A stretch of 54,816 nt of DNA from Phenylobacterium sp. (GTDB lineage Bacteria > Pseudomonadota > Alphaproteobacteria > Caulobacterales > Caulobacteraceae): assembly GCF_020253645.1 (NCBI RefSeq), contig NZ_JADCBG010000104.1, positions 1-54,816 on the forward strand. Direction: 5' to 3'. The notes under the pieces were generated by a model. That model made no database searches and was not told where the DNA came from. It was given only the letters and a program-made list of their open reading frames with translations. This document shows, piece after piece, positions 26,777 to 35,521 of this stretch. The translations under genes and the position numbers were made by a program. Position 1 is the stretch's first letter; every line of letters begins with the position of its first letter.

Positions 26777-27100
26777 TCAATCGGACATGGCTGCGGCTAT
26801 TCCACCCCACGCGGTGACTCCGAGGAGGAAGCCGAAGTCGTACCAGCCGCCGTCGTTGGGGTAGGCGTAAATCCGGATCTCAGGGCTGAAGATGTGCGCA
26901 ATCAGCGCAAACCAGCTGAGAAACCCGTGCAGGAGCCCCGATAGAAACCCGGGGGCGTCGGGTGACGGCGCATAGGGCTGGGTGGCGCAGGCGCCAAGGG
27001 TCACCATCACCGTGGCGAGGACCATCAGCGCCTTGCGTCGACCAGGCGGCGGCGTCTTCGATCCGCCCCGCGGCGCCCTGGTCCACATCCTCGTCTCCAT
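26777..27100 (-). CDS. small putative lipoprotein/membrane protein
   Basis: A 107-residue protein with a basic N-terminus, a hydrophobic core (LMVLATVMVTLG) and a lipobox LGAC at ~36-39, so a lipoprotein is likely. The second half (GFLSGLLHGFLSWFALIAHI, then PEIRIYAYPNDGGWYDFGFLLGV) resembles a small conserved family of unknown function with one or two hydrophobic segments. The 25-residue N-terminal stretch before the core is long; the ATG at residue 26 could be the true start. The function is unknown. Confidence 0.7.
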   Translation of the reverse strand: METRMWTRAPRGGSKTPPPGRRKALMVLATVMVTLGACATQPYAPSPDAPGFLSGLLHGFLSWFALIAHIFSPEIRIYAYPNDGGWYDFGFLLGVTAWGGIAAAMSD

Positions 27101-27270
27101 GTCCGGAACGACCTGTCAGGGGCCTTCAGGCATGATCGCCGCCCCAAGGACCAGGGTGAGTTCATGCAACCAGCCGCGCAAGGTTAAAGGTGTTTATCCC
27201 TGTCGGTTCTCACGCTCTTCACTTTCGGCAGTGCACGGGTTGGAAAGCGCCTTGTCAGGGAGTCGTTCGT

Positions 27271-28365
27271 ATGGGGACCTATTACGCAGCCGGTCACACC
27301 TACCAGATCGTCAAGACAGCCATGACCTGGTCGGCCGCCAGGACCTGGGCCGAGAGCCAGGGCGGACATCTCGCCTACATCACCAGCGCCTCCGAGAACC
27401 AGGCGCTGATCACCATGACGCAGCTGGCGACCGGACTCGACGCCGCACCGACCGCCACCGACGGGGGCGGCGCTCGTTACCTCTGGCTGGGTGGCTCCGA
27501 CGCCGACATGGAGGGGACCTGGCGCTGGGGAGACGGGTCACTCGTCTCATCGGGCTATTCGAACTGGGGCGCCGGCGCCCTTGGCGCTGAGCCGGACAAT
27601 TTCGGCGGCGTGCAGGACGCGCTGGCCTTCGGGCTTCAGTCCTGGCCACAGCCGTCGGGCGGGATCGGAACGGCTTACAAGTGGAACGACGTCAACCCGT
27701 CCAACAGCCTCTATTTCGTGGTGGAGTGGGACTATATCCGCGGAACTACAGGCGCTGACACCATCTCCCGTTCCGGCGGGGAGACGGTCTATGGCCTCGA
27801 GGGCAATGACGTCATCAGCTACGCCTCAGGTTATAGCTACCTGCGCGGCGATGCCGGCGACGACTCGGTATCCGGAGGCTCTGGCTTCGACGACATCAAC
27901 GGAAACATGGGGAACGACACCCTGCGCGGCAATGACGGCGAGGACTGGGTGGTCGGCGGCAGGGACAACGACCTCCTGTTCGGCGACGCCGGCTTCGACA
28001 TCGTCTACGGCAACATGGGCAATGACACGGTCGACGGCGGAGCCGGCAACGACTGGGTGCGCGGCGGCCAGGGCGACGACTCCGTGTCGGCGGGCGCCGG
28101 CGATGACTGGCTGTGGGGCGACAAGGGCGGCGACACCCTCAGCGGTGGTCCGGGGGCGGACCTGTTCCACAGTCTGGCCGGCGCCGGCATCGACCGGATC
28201 ACAGACTTCAACTCCGCCGAAGGCGACCGCCTGAAGCTGGAAGGGAACCCCTCGCGGACAATCGCCCAGGTCGGCGCTGACGTTGTGGTCGACATGGGCA
28301 ACGGCGACCAGGTCATCCTGGTCGGCGTCTCCCTCTCCAGCCTCGGAAACGGATGGATCATTTGA
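27271..28365 (+). CDS. C-type-lectin / RTX calcium-binding secreted protein
   Basis: A 364-residue extracellular protein. Residues ~1-155 form a C-type lectin-like domain (TWSAARTWAESQGGHLAYI, LWLGGSDADMEGTWRWGDG, an EPDN motif and a KWNDV strand, i.e. the calcium/sugar loops). Residues ~160-320 hold about 13 RTX nonapeptides of the GGxGxDxLx type (GNMGNDTV, GGAGNDWV, AGAGDDWL), which bind calcium in beta rolls; the C-terminal end (VILVGVSLSSLGNGW) suits a type I secretion signal. No ABC exporter is seen nearby. The start is ATG 27271 (MGTYYAAGHTY) with CAGGGAG in front, not the 27 codons earlier start. Probably a surface adhesin or matrix protein. Confidence 0.85.
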   Translation: MGTYYAAGHTYQIVKTAMTWSAARTWAESQGGHLAYITSASENQALITMTQLATGLDAAPTATDGGGARYLWLGGSDADMEGTWRWGDGSLVSSGYSNWGAGALGAEPDNFGGVQDALAFGLQSWPQPSGGIGTAYKWNDVNPSNSLYFVVEWDYIRGTTGADTISRSGGETVYGLEGNDVISYASGYSYLRGDAGDDSVSGGSGFDDINGNMGNDTLRGNDGEDWVVGGRDNDLLFGDAGFDIVYGNMGNDTVDGGAGNDWVRGGQGDDSVSAGAGDDWLWGDKGGDTLSGGPGADLFHSLAGAGIDRITDFNSAEGDRLKLEGNPSRTIAQVGADVVVDMGNGDQVILVGVSLSSLGNGWII

Positions 28366-28940
28366 GGCCTGCGACATCTGCGAGCGTTACGATCCGGCTG
28401 GCCCGGGCATCGGAACTTCGCGCCATAGCCGCCATCGAGCGCGAGTCTGCGCAGAGGTTTCTGGAGACGCACGAAGCCTGGATCGCCCAGGACCCTCCAG
28501 CCCCGGAAGAACTGCTCGCGGAACGACTTGAGGCCGGTGGCCTGTGGGTGGCGACCTTGCCCGACGATCGCCCCGTCGCCGCGATCCGGTTCCGGCCCCT
28601 CGAGGCCGTCCTCTACATCGAACAGCTCGATGTCCTGCCGGAGTTCTCAGGAAGGCGGCTCGGCGCCGGCCTGCTGGACAAGGCCGGGTCCCTCGCCGGC
28701 GCGGCGGGCCTCGAGGCACTGGTGCTCTCCACCTTCCGGGACATTCCGTGGAACGCCCCCTGGTACAGCCGGATCGGGTTCGAGGTGATCGAGGTCCTGC
28801 CTGCGGCGCTTGACGACATCCGCCGCGAGAATCTGGCGCGCGGTCTGGACGAAAGCCGGCGGGTGTTCATGCGCCGGGAGGTCAACCACCCTCTGGAGGG
28901 TCGGGCGGATCGAACCGGCCAACGCCCTCCGAACTGGTAG
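28353..28940 (+). CDS. GNAT family N-acetyltransferase
   Basis: A 195-residue GNAT enzyme: the conserved strand VLYIEQLDVLPEFSGRRLGAGL (shown in two parts: YIEQLDVLPE and GRRLGAGLL) carries the acetyl-CoA pyrophosphate loop, followed by WYSRIGFEV. The substrate is unknown. The ATG at 28353 overlaps the end of the RTX gene by 13 bp, so the two are probably co-transcribed. The stop lies on the opposite strand within the 3' end of the tRNA gene (6 bp shared). The C-terminal ~20 residues are polar and perhaps read through an arbitrary region. Confidence 0.85.
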   Translation: MDHLRPATSASVTIRLARASELRAIAAIERESAQRFLETHEAWIAQDPPAPEELLAERLEAGGLWVATLPDDRPVAAIRFRPLEAVLYIEQLDVLPEFSGRRLGAGLLDKAGSLAGAAGLEALVLSTFRDIPWNAPWYSRIGFEVIEVLPAALDDIRRENLARGLDESRRVFMRREVNHPLEGRADRTGQRPPNW

Positions 28941-29011
28941 CTGGGGGCGGGATCGAACCGCCGACCTGTGGGTTATGAATCCACCGCTCTAACCATCTGA
29001 GCTACCCAGCC
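28935..29011 (-). tRNA. tRNA-Met (CAU)
   Basis: A 77-nt cloverleaf on the minus strand: acceptor GGCTGGG pairs with CCCAGCT (one G-U at the end), D arm AGCTCAGATGGTTAGAGC, anticodon loop TTCATAA with anticodon CAT, T arm GGCGG-TTCGATC-CCGCC, and encoded CCA. The G-U closing and GTGGA/CCCAC stem fit an elongator Met; a tRNA-Ile2 whose C34 is modified by TilS cannot be ruled out by sequence alone. Its 3' end overlaps the GNAT gene stop. Confidence 0.95.
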
Positions 29012-29108
29012 GCCGGGCCCTTCGGCGAGGGGCGGGTTATAGGGTCTGGCGGGGCGCGCTTCAAGCCGCTTGGGAAGAGGGGCCGGGCTTGCTAGGGTCA
29101 CCCCTGCG

Positions 29109-30137
29109 ATGAGCGTCCTGCATCTCCTGGGAACGGCCGGCGAAGGCGGCGCGGAGACCTATTTCGTCGACCTGGTCACGGCCCTGGCCGGGGCGGGGGT
29201 GGCGCAATCGGCGGCCTTGCGCGCCAACCCCCGGCGACAGGCCGCCCTGCAGGCGGCCGGCGTGCCGACCCGGGTGCTGAGGTTCGGCGGACCCCTCGAC
29301 CTCCTCACCACGCCCCTGACCGGGCGGTTCGCCCGCCGCACCAGGACCCGACTCGCCCTGGCCTGGATGAACCGCGCCGCCCGGCATGCGCCGAAGGGCC
29401 CCTGGGCCAGGGTCGGCCGGCTGGGGGGCTACTATAACCTCAAATACTATCGCGGCTTCGACGCCCTGGTCGCCAACACCGAGGACATCGCCGACTGGAT
29501 CGTCGCCCAGGGCTGGCCGGCGGGGCGGGTCCGCTGCATCCCCAACTTCGCCGCCCCCGCCGCAGACGCCCGCCCTGTGGCCCGCGCCGGGCTCGATACG
29601 CCGCAGGACGCGCCCCTGCTGCTAGCCATGGGCCGGCTGCATGAGGCCAAGGCCCATGACGTGGCCCTGGAGGCCCTGGTCCGCCTGCCCGAAGCCTTCC
29701 TCTGGATCGCCGGCGCCGGCCCGGAGGAGGGACGGCTGAAGGCCCTTGCCGAGGGGTTGGGCCTGTCGCGGCGGGTGCGCTTCCTGGGTTGGCGCACCGA
29801 CGCCTCGGCCCTCTACCGGACCGCGGACCTCTGCCTCTTCCCCTCCCGCTACGAGCCCCTGGGCAATGTGGTCATCCAGGCCTGGGCGCACGGCCTGCCC
29901 GTAGTGGCCGCCGCCTCTACCGGTCCGGCGGCCCTGATCCGCGACGGGCAGGACGGGCGCCTGGTCCCGGTGGACGACCCCGCCGCCCTGGCCGACGCCG
30001 CTCGCGACCTGCTGGACGATCCCGCCGCCCGCGCCCGCCTGGCCGGGGCCGGCCTCGCCCGGGTGGCCGGAGAGTTCTCTCCCGACGCCGTCGTCGCCCG
30101 CTGGCGTGAGCTTTTCACAGAGTACGGGGCGGGCTGA
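29109..30137 (+). CDS. glycosyltransferase family 4 protein
   Basis: A 342-residue retaining glycosyltransferase (GT-B fold). The N-terminal half has the acceptor-side GEGGAETYFVDLV motif (~10-22); the C-terminal half holds FLGWRTD, the E-x7-E type motif in YEPLGNVVIQAWAHGLPVV (~247-265) with the catalytic glutamate, and the phosphate contacts of RLHEAKAHD. It likely transfers a sugar from a nucleotide donor in polysaccharide or O-antigen assembly. ATG 29109 gives the expected MSVLHLL start; the 13-codon upstream extension is not supported. Its TGA overlaps the asparagine-synthase ATG by one base (TGATG), so the two are coupled. Confidence 0.88.
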   Translation: MSVLHLLGTAGEGGAETYFVDLVTALAGAGVAQSAALRANPRRQAALQAAGVPTRVLRFGGPLDLLTTPLTGRFARRTRTRLALAWMNRAARHAPKGPWARVGRLGGYYNLKYYRGFDALVANTEDIADWIVAQGWPAGRVRCIPNFAAPAADARPVARAGLDTPQDAPLLLAMGRLHEAKAHDVALEALVRLPEAFLWIAGAGPEEGRLKALAEGLGLSRRVRFLGWRTDASALYRTADLCLFPSRYEPLGNVVIQAWAHGLPVVAAASTGPAALIRDGQDGRLVPVDDPAALADAARDLLDDPAARARLAGAGLARVAGEFSPDAVVARWRELFTEYGAG

Positions 30138-31831
30138 TGTGCGGCATCGCCGGCGTCCTGAACGGCGAGCGTCTCGCCGCCGACCTGATCGCCGCCCTGG
30201 CGCACCGGGGCCCTGACGGGATCCGCACCGAGAGCCTGCCTGGCGCGAACCTCGCTCACGCCCGCCTGTCCATCATCGACCTGGAGGGGGGCTGGCAACC
30301 CCTGCACGCCGCCGGCTCCGTGGTGGTGGGCAATGGCGAGATCTACAACTACCTGGAGCTGGCCCAGGACCACGGGCTCGGACCCCTCCTGGCCACGGGC
30401 TCGGACTTTGAGCCCCTCCTGCACCTCTACGCCCGGGAGGGGCCGGACGCCTTCCGCCGGCTGCGGGGCATGTACGCCTTCTGCCTGGTGGGCGGCGACG
30501 GGCGCACCTGGCTGGTGCGGGACCCCTTCGGCATCAAACCCCTCTATATCCTGGAGCGGGACGGGGCGGTCATCTTCGCCTCCGAACCCCGCGCCTTCCT
30601 GGCCGCCGGCCTGATCGATCCGGTGATGGACGCCTCCGCGGCGGAAGACCTCCTGGGCCTGTCCTATACAACGGGGGAGGCGACCATCTTCCCGGCCCTG
30701 CGCCGGCTGGCGCCCGGCGAAATCCTGGAGGTGACGCCCGCAGGGCTTATCGCGCACGAGCCCCGGCCCAGCCTGCCGGCCCGCTCTCCCCGGCGGGCGA
30801 GCGACGAGGCCGCCCTCATCGACCAGCTCGACGCCGTTCTTGAGGAGAGCGTCCGGGTGCACCAGAGGTCCGACGCCCCCTTCGGCCTCTTCCTGTCCGG
30901 GGGGATCGACAGCGCCGCCATCGCCACCCTGATGGCCCGGCTGGCCGAGAGGCCGGTCACCGCCTTCACCTGCGGCTTCGACATGCCCGGCGCCGCCGAC
31001 GAGCGCGGCCAGGCCGAGCGGGTGGCCCGGGCCCTCGACCTCGACTGGCGCGAGGTGCGCTTCGATGAAACCGAGTTCTGGCGTCTGATGCCTCGGGTGG
31101 CCCTGGCCCTGGACGATCCTACGGCCGACTACGCCGCCCTGCCCACCTACCGCCTGGCCGAGGCGGCCCGGGACACCTTGCGCGTGGTGCTGACGGGGGA
31201 GGGGGGCGACGAGCTGTTCGGCGGCTACGGCCGCTACCGCCGGGCGCTTCGGCCGGCCCTGCTGGGCGGACGGCCCGCCGACCCGCGCCCGGACCGCCCC
31301 GAGGTGCTTGCCCGCTGGCGCGAGGCCGGACGTGCGCCCCGGGGCCTGTCCCCTCTCCAGTCGGCTCAGTGGTCGGATGTGGCGACTTGGCTGCCCAACG
31401 ACCTCCTGATCAAGCTGGACCGCTGTCTGATGGCCAACGGCCTGGAGGGGCGGACCCCCTTCCTCGACCCCGAGGTGGCGGACTTCGCCTTCACCCTGCC
31501 GGACCGGTTCAAGGTGCGCGGCCGGTTCGGGAAGTATCTTCTCAGGACCTGGCTGGCGCGCACCTGCCCGGCGGCGGCGCCCTGGGCCCGCAAGCAGGGC
31601 TTCACCGTTCCCGTCGAGGCCTGGATCGCCCCCCGCGCCGCCGACATCGCCCCGCGGGTGGCCGAGGTCTCCGCCGTCCGTCGCCTGCGCTCGCCCGAGG
31701 CCGTCGCCGCCGCCTTCGCCCCGGGAGGGAAGGGCGCCTGGCCCCTCCTGTTCCTGGCCGTCTGGTCCCTCATCCACCTGGAAGGCGCAGAACCCGCCGA
31801 CGCCCTGGAGGCGTGTGCGGGCCGGGTCTAG
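30137..31831 (+). CDS. asparagine synthase (glutamine-hydrolysing)
   Basis: A 564-residue amidotransferase: N-terminal Ntn glutaminase domain with the nucleophile Cys2 (MCGIAGVLNG), HRGPDG at ~29-34 and GNGEIYNY at ~65-72; C-terminal ATP-pyrophosphatase domain with SGGIDS at 254-259 and the GEGGDELFGGYGRY block near 355. It makes asparagine from aspartate and glutamine, or, in polysaccharide loci, amidates a sugar acid (such AsnB-like proteins occur beside glycosyltransferases). Coupled to the GT4 gene, so a role in surface polysaccharide modification is plausible. It is shorter than typical AsnB (~590-640) but no domain is missing. Confidence 0.9.
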   Translation: MCGIAGVLNGERLAADLIAALAHRGPDGIRTESLPGANLAHARLSIIDLEGGWQPLHAAGSVVVGNGEIYNYLELAQDHGLGPLLATGSDFEPLLHLYAREGPDAFRRLRGMYAFCLVGGDGRTWLVRDPFGIKPLYILERDGAVIFASEPRAFLAAGLIDPVMDASAAEDLLGLSYTTGEATIFPALRRLAPGEILEVTPAGLIAHEPRPSLPARSPRRASDEAALIDQLDAVLEESVRVHQRSDAPFGLFLSGGIDSAAIATLMARLAERPVTAFTCGFDMPGAADERGQAERVARALDLDWREVRFDETEFWRLMPRVALALDDPTADYAALPTYRLAEAARDTLRVVLTGEGGDELFGGYGRYRRALRPALLGGRPADPRPDRPEVLARWREAGRAPRGLSPLQSAQWSDVATWLPNDLLIKLDRCLMANGLEGRTPFLDPEVADFAFTLPDRFKVRGRFGKYLLRTWLARTCPAAAPWARKQGFTVPVEAWIAPRAADIAPRVAEVSAVRRLRSPEAVAAAFAPGGKGAWPLLFLAVWSLIHLEGAEPADALEACAGRV

Positions 31832-31858
31832 GGCCCCTCGACGACCACCACCGACTAT

Positions 31859-31877
31859 GCCTTACTCTGGGTAAGGC
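31859..31877 (+). terminator. hairpin after the asparagine-synthase gene
   Basis: A perfect 7-bp dyad GCCTTAC-TCTGG-GTAAGGC followed by TTGATTT, 28 bp after the stop and 26 bp before the next start. It may be a weak intrinsic terminator or an operator for the downstream membrane-protein operon. Confidence 0.5.
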
Positions 31878-31902
31878 TTGATTTCGGCCAGAGGGGGAAA
31901 AC

Positions 31903-32646
31903 ATGACCGAGATTTCAATGGCGTCGGGTAAGCTGAATGTCGGCGGGGTCTTCAATCAGGCCTTTTCGACACTCAAGGCCAAGCCGCTTTTCTTCGTCTT
32001 CACGGGACTCATGTTCGGGATTGCGCATCTGGCGCTGTCACGTTCGGGAATCAACGGGCCCGATCCCTCCGCCATCTCCCCAGGGCTCGTCCTCGTTGGC
32101 GTCCTGCTCCTGGTGGTCCTGGGCGCCATCTCGCAGACCCTGGCCGCCCGGGCGACTGAGGGACCTCTCGGGACCAACGCCAGCCTCGACTTCGCCCCGG
32201 CGGTTCAGGCCGCCCTTCCGCGTCTGCCGAACGTGATCCTGACAACCCTGGCCCTCCTGTTTCTCGTCCTCCTTGGCTTCGTCGCCTTGATCCTTCCCGG
32301 CATCGTCATCCTCTTGATGCTGTGCGTGGCCCTTCCGGCCTTCATCCCTGAAGACCTTTCCCCGATCGCTGCGCTGAAACGGAGCCGGGAACTGACCCGT
32401 GGCAACCGGTGGCGCCTGCTGGGGCTGGTTCTTCTCAACGGCCTGATCCTGATCGGGGTCGGCGTCGTCGTCAGTCTGCCCTTGGGTCTCGCCAGCACCT
32501 TGCCCGGGCCCGCCGGCGGCGTCTTCTCGATCATTTCCTCCGCCGTCGAGGGCTTCGTCGGCGTATTCATCGCCGTCCTCTACACCCACGCCTTCCTCGA
32601 CCTGCGCCGCCTGCACGAGGCTTCGGCCCCGGCGCCCCTGATCTGA
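31903..32646 (+). CDS. multi-spanning membrane protein, first of three tandem relatives
   Basis: A 247-residue integral membrane protein with about six hydrophobic segments (e.g. ~26-45, 62-80, 106-140, 165-190, 205-230). The conserved centre is ILPGIVILLMLCVALPAFIP, then ALKRSRELTRGNRWRLLGL, a pattern S-x-x-LT-x-GN repeated in the next two genes. It resembles the YciC/DUF975-like or glycerophosphodiesterase membrane-domain families, which have no firm function. ATG 31903 has AGAGGGGGA in front. First gene of an operon of three: the next starts 13 bp downstream. Confidence 0.75.
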   Translation: MTEISMASGKLNVGGVFNQAFSTLKAKPLFFVFTGLMFGIAHLALSRSGINGPDPSAISPGLVLVGVLLLVVLGAISQTLAARATEGPLGTNASLDFAPAVQAALPRLPNVILTTLALLFLVLLGFVALILPGIVILLMLCVALPAFIPEDLSPIAALKRSRELTRGNRWRLLGLVLLNGLILIGVGVVVSLPLGLASTLPGPAGGVFSIISSAVEGFVGVFIAVLYTHAFLDLRRLHEASAPAPLI

Positions 32647-32659
32647 CGGAAGGATGCAA

Positions 32660-33484
32660 ATGGCGGATGCAGCCCGCTCTCCCGGTCGTCTGGGGGTCTT
32701 CCAGACCCTCCGGGAGGGGCTGAGTCTGCTGCCCAGGGCCATTGGCCCCTTGCTGCTCCTCAACCTCGCCGCCCTGGGACTGATGGTCATCCTGGCGCTT
32801 GTGTTTGTCCTTCCTCTCCAGATCCTCAGGACGGTCCTTGAGGTCGGGGGGCTCGGGGCCTCGGGCCTGGGCGCCAAGGTTGCAGAGGCCCTGCCCCTGG
32901 TCAGCATTGTCCTCTGGTGGATTATCCAGGCCTATGTCGCCCTCTGCCTGCTCGTCGCCCAGTACCGGATCGCAGCCGAGGTCCGGGCCGGCTTGCGCCC
33001 GCAGTCCCGGGAGGTCTTCTACAGGCCGGACCCGCCCCTCCTGCCGCTCGCCTCGCTGGTCCTTGTCCTCGGCCTTGGCGCCCTGATGGGATTTTCGGCC
33101 CTTGTGGTCCCCGGCGTGGTCTTCCTCCTGGTCTTCGGGCAGGCCCTGCCGGCGATGATCTTCGAGGGGACGAATGTGAGGGGCTCCCTGGCCGCCAGCT
33201 GGAGGCTCACTGAAGGCAACCTCCTGAGCCTCCTGGGCCTGACGCTGATCCTACTACTCCTGGCCTTCGTCCCGTCCCTTCTCAGCTACCTCGTCGCCAA
33301 GGCGGTGGGGCCGGGCGCTTCCCTCTTCATTGTCCTACCGACGGTTACCGTCGCTATCGTCCTGCTCTTTGCCGTGTCCTGCCTGCCGGCCCTGGTCGCC
33401 GTGATTGTCTACCAGCACCTGCGCGCTCAAGTTGCGGGCTCCATCCCCGCTGAACAGCCAGAAACCGACGGAGTCCCCGCATGA
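32660..33484 (+). CDS. multi-spanning membrane protein, second of three tandem relatives
   Basis: A 274-residue integral membrane protein of the same family as the flanking genes. Shared core: VVPGVVFLLVFGQALPAMIF, then SLAASWRLTEGNLLSLLGL. Five to six hydrophobic helices. I prefer ATG 32660 over ATG 32654 because GGAAGGA stands six bases upstream of it but overlaps the earlier one. The downstream relative overlaps it by ATGA, so translation is coupled. Function unknown. Confidence 0.75.
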   Translation: MADAARSPGRLGVFQTLREGLSLLPRAIGPLLLLNLAALGLMVILALVFVLPLQILRTVLEVGGLGASGLGAKVAEALPLVSIVLWWIIQAYVALCLLVAQYRIAAEVRAGLRPQSREVFYRPDPPLLPLASLVLVLGLGALMGFSALVVPGVVFLLVFGQALPAMIFEGTNVRGSLAASWRLTEGNLLSLLGLTLILLLLAFVPSLLSYLVAKAVGPGASLFIVLPTVTVAIVLLFAVSCLPALVAVIVYQHLRAQVAGSIPAEQPETDGVPA

Positions 33485-34320
33485 GCGACATCGCTTTCGC
33501 CCCCGCCAAGCTTCCCGTATTCGCGACCCTCAAGAAGGCCTGCAGGGTCAGCCTGAAGGCGGTGGGACCGCTCTTACTCTTGAGCCTGCTTTTCACGCCA
33601 GTGTTCTTCTTCGCCATTCTCACTGTCTGGTTTGTCTCACTCCTTGTGGGGATGTTCTTCTCATCTTCGGCTATTACCTTGGGCTCCACGGCCCTCGTCG
33701 ACCTCGCCATGCTGGCCGTGGCCGTACCTGGCTTCTTGGCGATCCTGGTCTTCACAATCAGGGTCCTGGTCGGATCGTTCCGGCTGGCCGATGCGGCCTG
33801 CGACGGGCGGACCCTGAAGTTCGCCGACGTCCTGCGCAATCGGCGGCCCAATGTCCTTGTCTTTTTCGCCCTCGTCTTGACTGTGGTCGTGATGACTCTC
33901 CTGGGCCTGGTCGCCTTCATCGTCCCGGGTGTCATGGTCGTCATGGCTTTTGGCCTCGCCCCCATCGCTATGATCCTGGAAGACAAAGGTTTGAGGGACT
34001 CGCTGACGCGGAGCCGGCAGCTCACGGAAGGCAACCGTTGGCAGTTCTTTGGCGTCTACCTCATTGCCAACTTGGTTTACTTGCCAGTTTACATCGCATC
34101 CAAGCCCTTAATGGCTGCACTCAATGAGACCGAGAACATCACGTCCATAATCGCCATGACCGTCGTAAGCTTCGTTGTCTCGCTCCTGTCGTCAGTATTC
34201 GCCACAGTGATCCCTGTCGTGGTCTTCCGCGAACTCCGCGCCTTGAAGGACCGCCCGGCCGAGGTCGTCGCCCCGGAGCCCGCCCCGGAACCCGCCCCGG
34301 AGCCTTCAGGCGCCGCCTGA
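33481..34320 (+). CDS. multi-spanning membrane protein, third of three tandem relatives
   Basis: A 279-residue integral membrane protein, related to the two genes before it: FIVPGVMVVMAFGLAPIAMI and SLTRSRQLTEGNRWQFFGV form the shared core. It ends in a Pro-Glu-Ala tail (PEPAPEPAPEP) that looks periplasmic or cytosolic and flexible. The start overlaps the preceding stop (ATGA). The 3' end overlaps the convergent rfbB gene by 15 bp, so the boundary is tight on both sides. Function unknown. Confidence 0.75.
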   Translation: MSDIAFAPAKLPVFATLKKACRVSLKAVGPLLLLSLLFTPVFFFAILTVWFVSLLVGMFFSSSAITLGSTALVDLAMLAVAVPGFLAILVFTIRVLVGSFRLADAACDGRTLKFADVLRNRRPNVLVFFALVLTVVVMTLLGLVAFIVPGVMVVMAFGLAPIAMILEDKGLRDSLTRSRQLTEGNRWQFFGVYLIANLVYLPVYIASKPLMAALNETENITSIIAMTVVSFVVSLLSSVFATVIPVVVFRELRALKDRPAEVVAPEPAPEPAPEPSGAA

Positions 34321-35358
34321 GAGGCCCTGGCGCTCAGAGGCGAAGCCGCGGTCGCGGATGGCCTGCCACCAGGCCTGGTTTTCGACGTACCAGCGCACGG
34401 TCTCCTCCAGGCCCTGGGGGACCGGCGTTCGGGGGGTCCAGCCTAGTTCGTCGCGGATCTTCGAGGCGTCGACGTCGTAGCGGAAGTCGTGGCCGGGCCG
34501 GTCGGTGACGAAGCTGATCTTGTCCGCGTGCGGCGTGTTGGCCGGGGCGTAGCGGTCGAGGGCCTCGCAGAGCATGCGGACGATCTCGATGTTGCGGCGC
34601 GTGGAGTCGCCGCCAATGCAGTAGGTCTCGCCCAGCCGGCCGCGATCCAGCACGGTGAGCAGGGCCTCGGCGTGGTCGTCCACGTGCAGCCAGTCGCGCA
34701 CCTGCCGCCCGTCGCCGTAGACCGGGATGGTCTTGCCCTCCAGGGCCCGCACCACCACCGTCGGGATCAGCTTTTCCGGGAACTGGAAGGGGCCGTAGTT
34801 GTTCGCGCAGTTGGTGATCACCACCGGCAGGCCAAAGGTCCGCCCCCAGGCCCGGACGAGGTGGTCGGCGCCGGCCTTTGAGGCGGAGTAGGGCGAGTTG
34901 GGGTCATAGGGCGTGGCCTCGCTGAAGGCGCCGGACTCGCCCAGGGCCCCGAAGACCTCGTCCGTCGAGACATGGTGGAAGCGGAAGGCCTCGCGGCGGC
35001 CGGGCGGCAGGGCCGACCAGTAGAGTCGCGCCGCCTCCAGCAGGACCGCCGTGCCCAGGACATTGGTGCGCACGAAGTCGATGGGGCCGTCGATGGCCCG
35101 GTCGTTATGGCTCTCGGCGGCCAGGTGCATGAGGGCGTCCGGCTGGTGGCGTTCGAAGATGGCGGCCACGGCGCCGGCGTCGCAGATGTCGGCATGCTCG
35201 AAGGCGTATCCGGGGTCGCCCGCCACCGAGGCGACATTCTCCAGGCTGGCGGAATAGGTCAGGGCGTCGAGGTTCACCACCTGGCGTCCCTCGCCGATGG
35301 CTCGCCGCACAACGGCCGAGCCAATGAATCCCGCGCCGCCCGTGACAATGAGTTTCAT
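34306..35358 (-). CDS. rfbB: dTDP-glucose 4,6-dehydratase
   Basis: A 350-residue short-chain dehydrogenase/reductase that turns dTDP-glucose into dTDP-4-keto-6-deoxyglucose for rhamnose and other deoxysugars. GGAGFIG (7-13) binds NAD+; STDEVFG (~131) carries the catalytic Ser/Thr-Asp-Glu, and YSASK (~159) the Tyr-Lys pair. AESHNDRAI replaces the usual ESHVDRSI, a minor change. The other rml genes (rmlA, C, D) are not in the window, so the product pathway is open. A divergent MATE gene starts 163 bp away; the two glycosylation genes upstream suggest a surface-polysaccharide theme. Confidence 0.92.
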   Translation of the reverse strand: MKLIVTGGAGFIGSAVVRRAIGEGRQVVNLDALTYSASLENVASVAGDPGYAFEHADICDAGAVAAIFERHQPDALMHLAAESHNDRAIDGPIDFVRTNVLGTAVLLEAARLYWSALPPGRREAFRFHHVSTDEVFGALGESGAFSEATPYDPNSPYSASKAGADHLVRAWGRTFGLPVVITNCANNYGPFQFPEKLIPTVVVRALEGKTIPVYGDGRQVRDWLHVDDHAEALLTVLDRGRLGETYCIGGDSTRRNIEIVRMLCEALDRYAPANTPHADKISFVTDRPGHDFRYDVDASKIRDELGWTPRTPVPQGLEETVRWYVENQAWWQAIRDRGFASERQGLSGGA

Positions 35359-35521
35359 CTGGAACCCTGCCTTCGCTTGCCTTCGCTAATGTCCTAGCGG
35401 CGTTCGACCGGCAAGGGAATCCGCCCGGCGGGTTGAGGCGCCCGCCGCCGGGGCCTAGAGTAGTGACTCAGCAAGGGTCGCCCCGCAGGAGACAGGCCCT
35501 CAGATCGGGGAAGACCAGGGC

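Noticed and set aside
27211-27224. Second adapter-like string (CACGCTCTTCACTT).
   Set aside because: Only nine bases (ACGCTCTTC) match and the sequence then diverges from the adapter; chance match.
27740-28170. Repeated DNA in the RTX gene as tandem repeat or mobile element.
   Set aside because: The repetition is at protein level (GGxGxDxLx nonapeptides) and is explained by the RTX domain.
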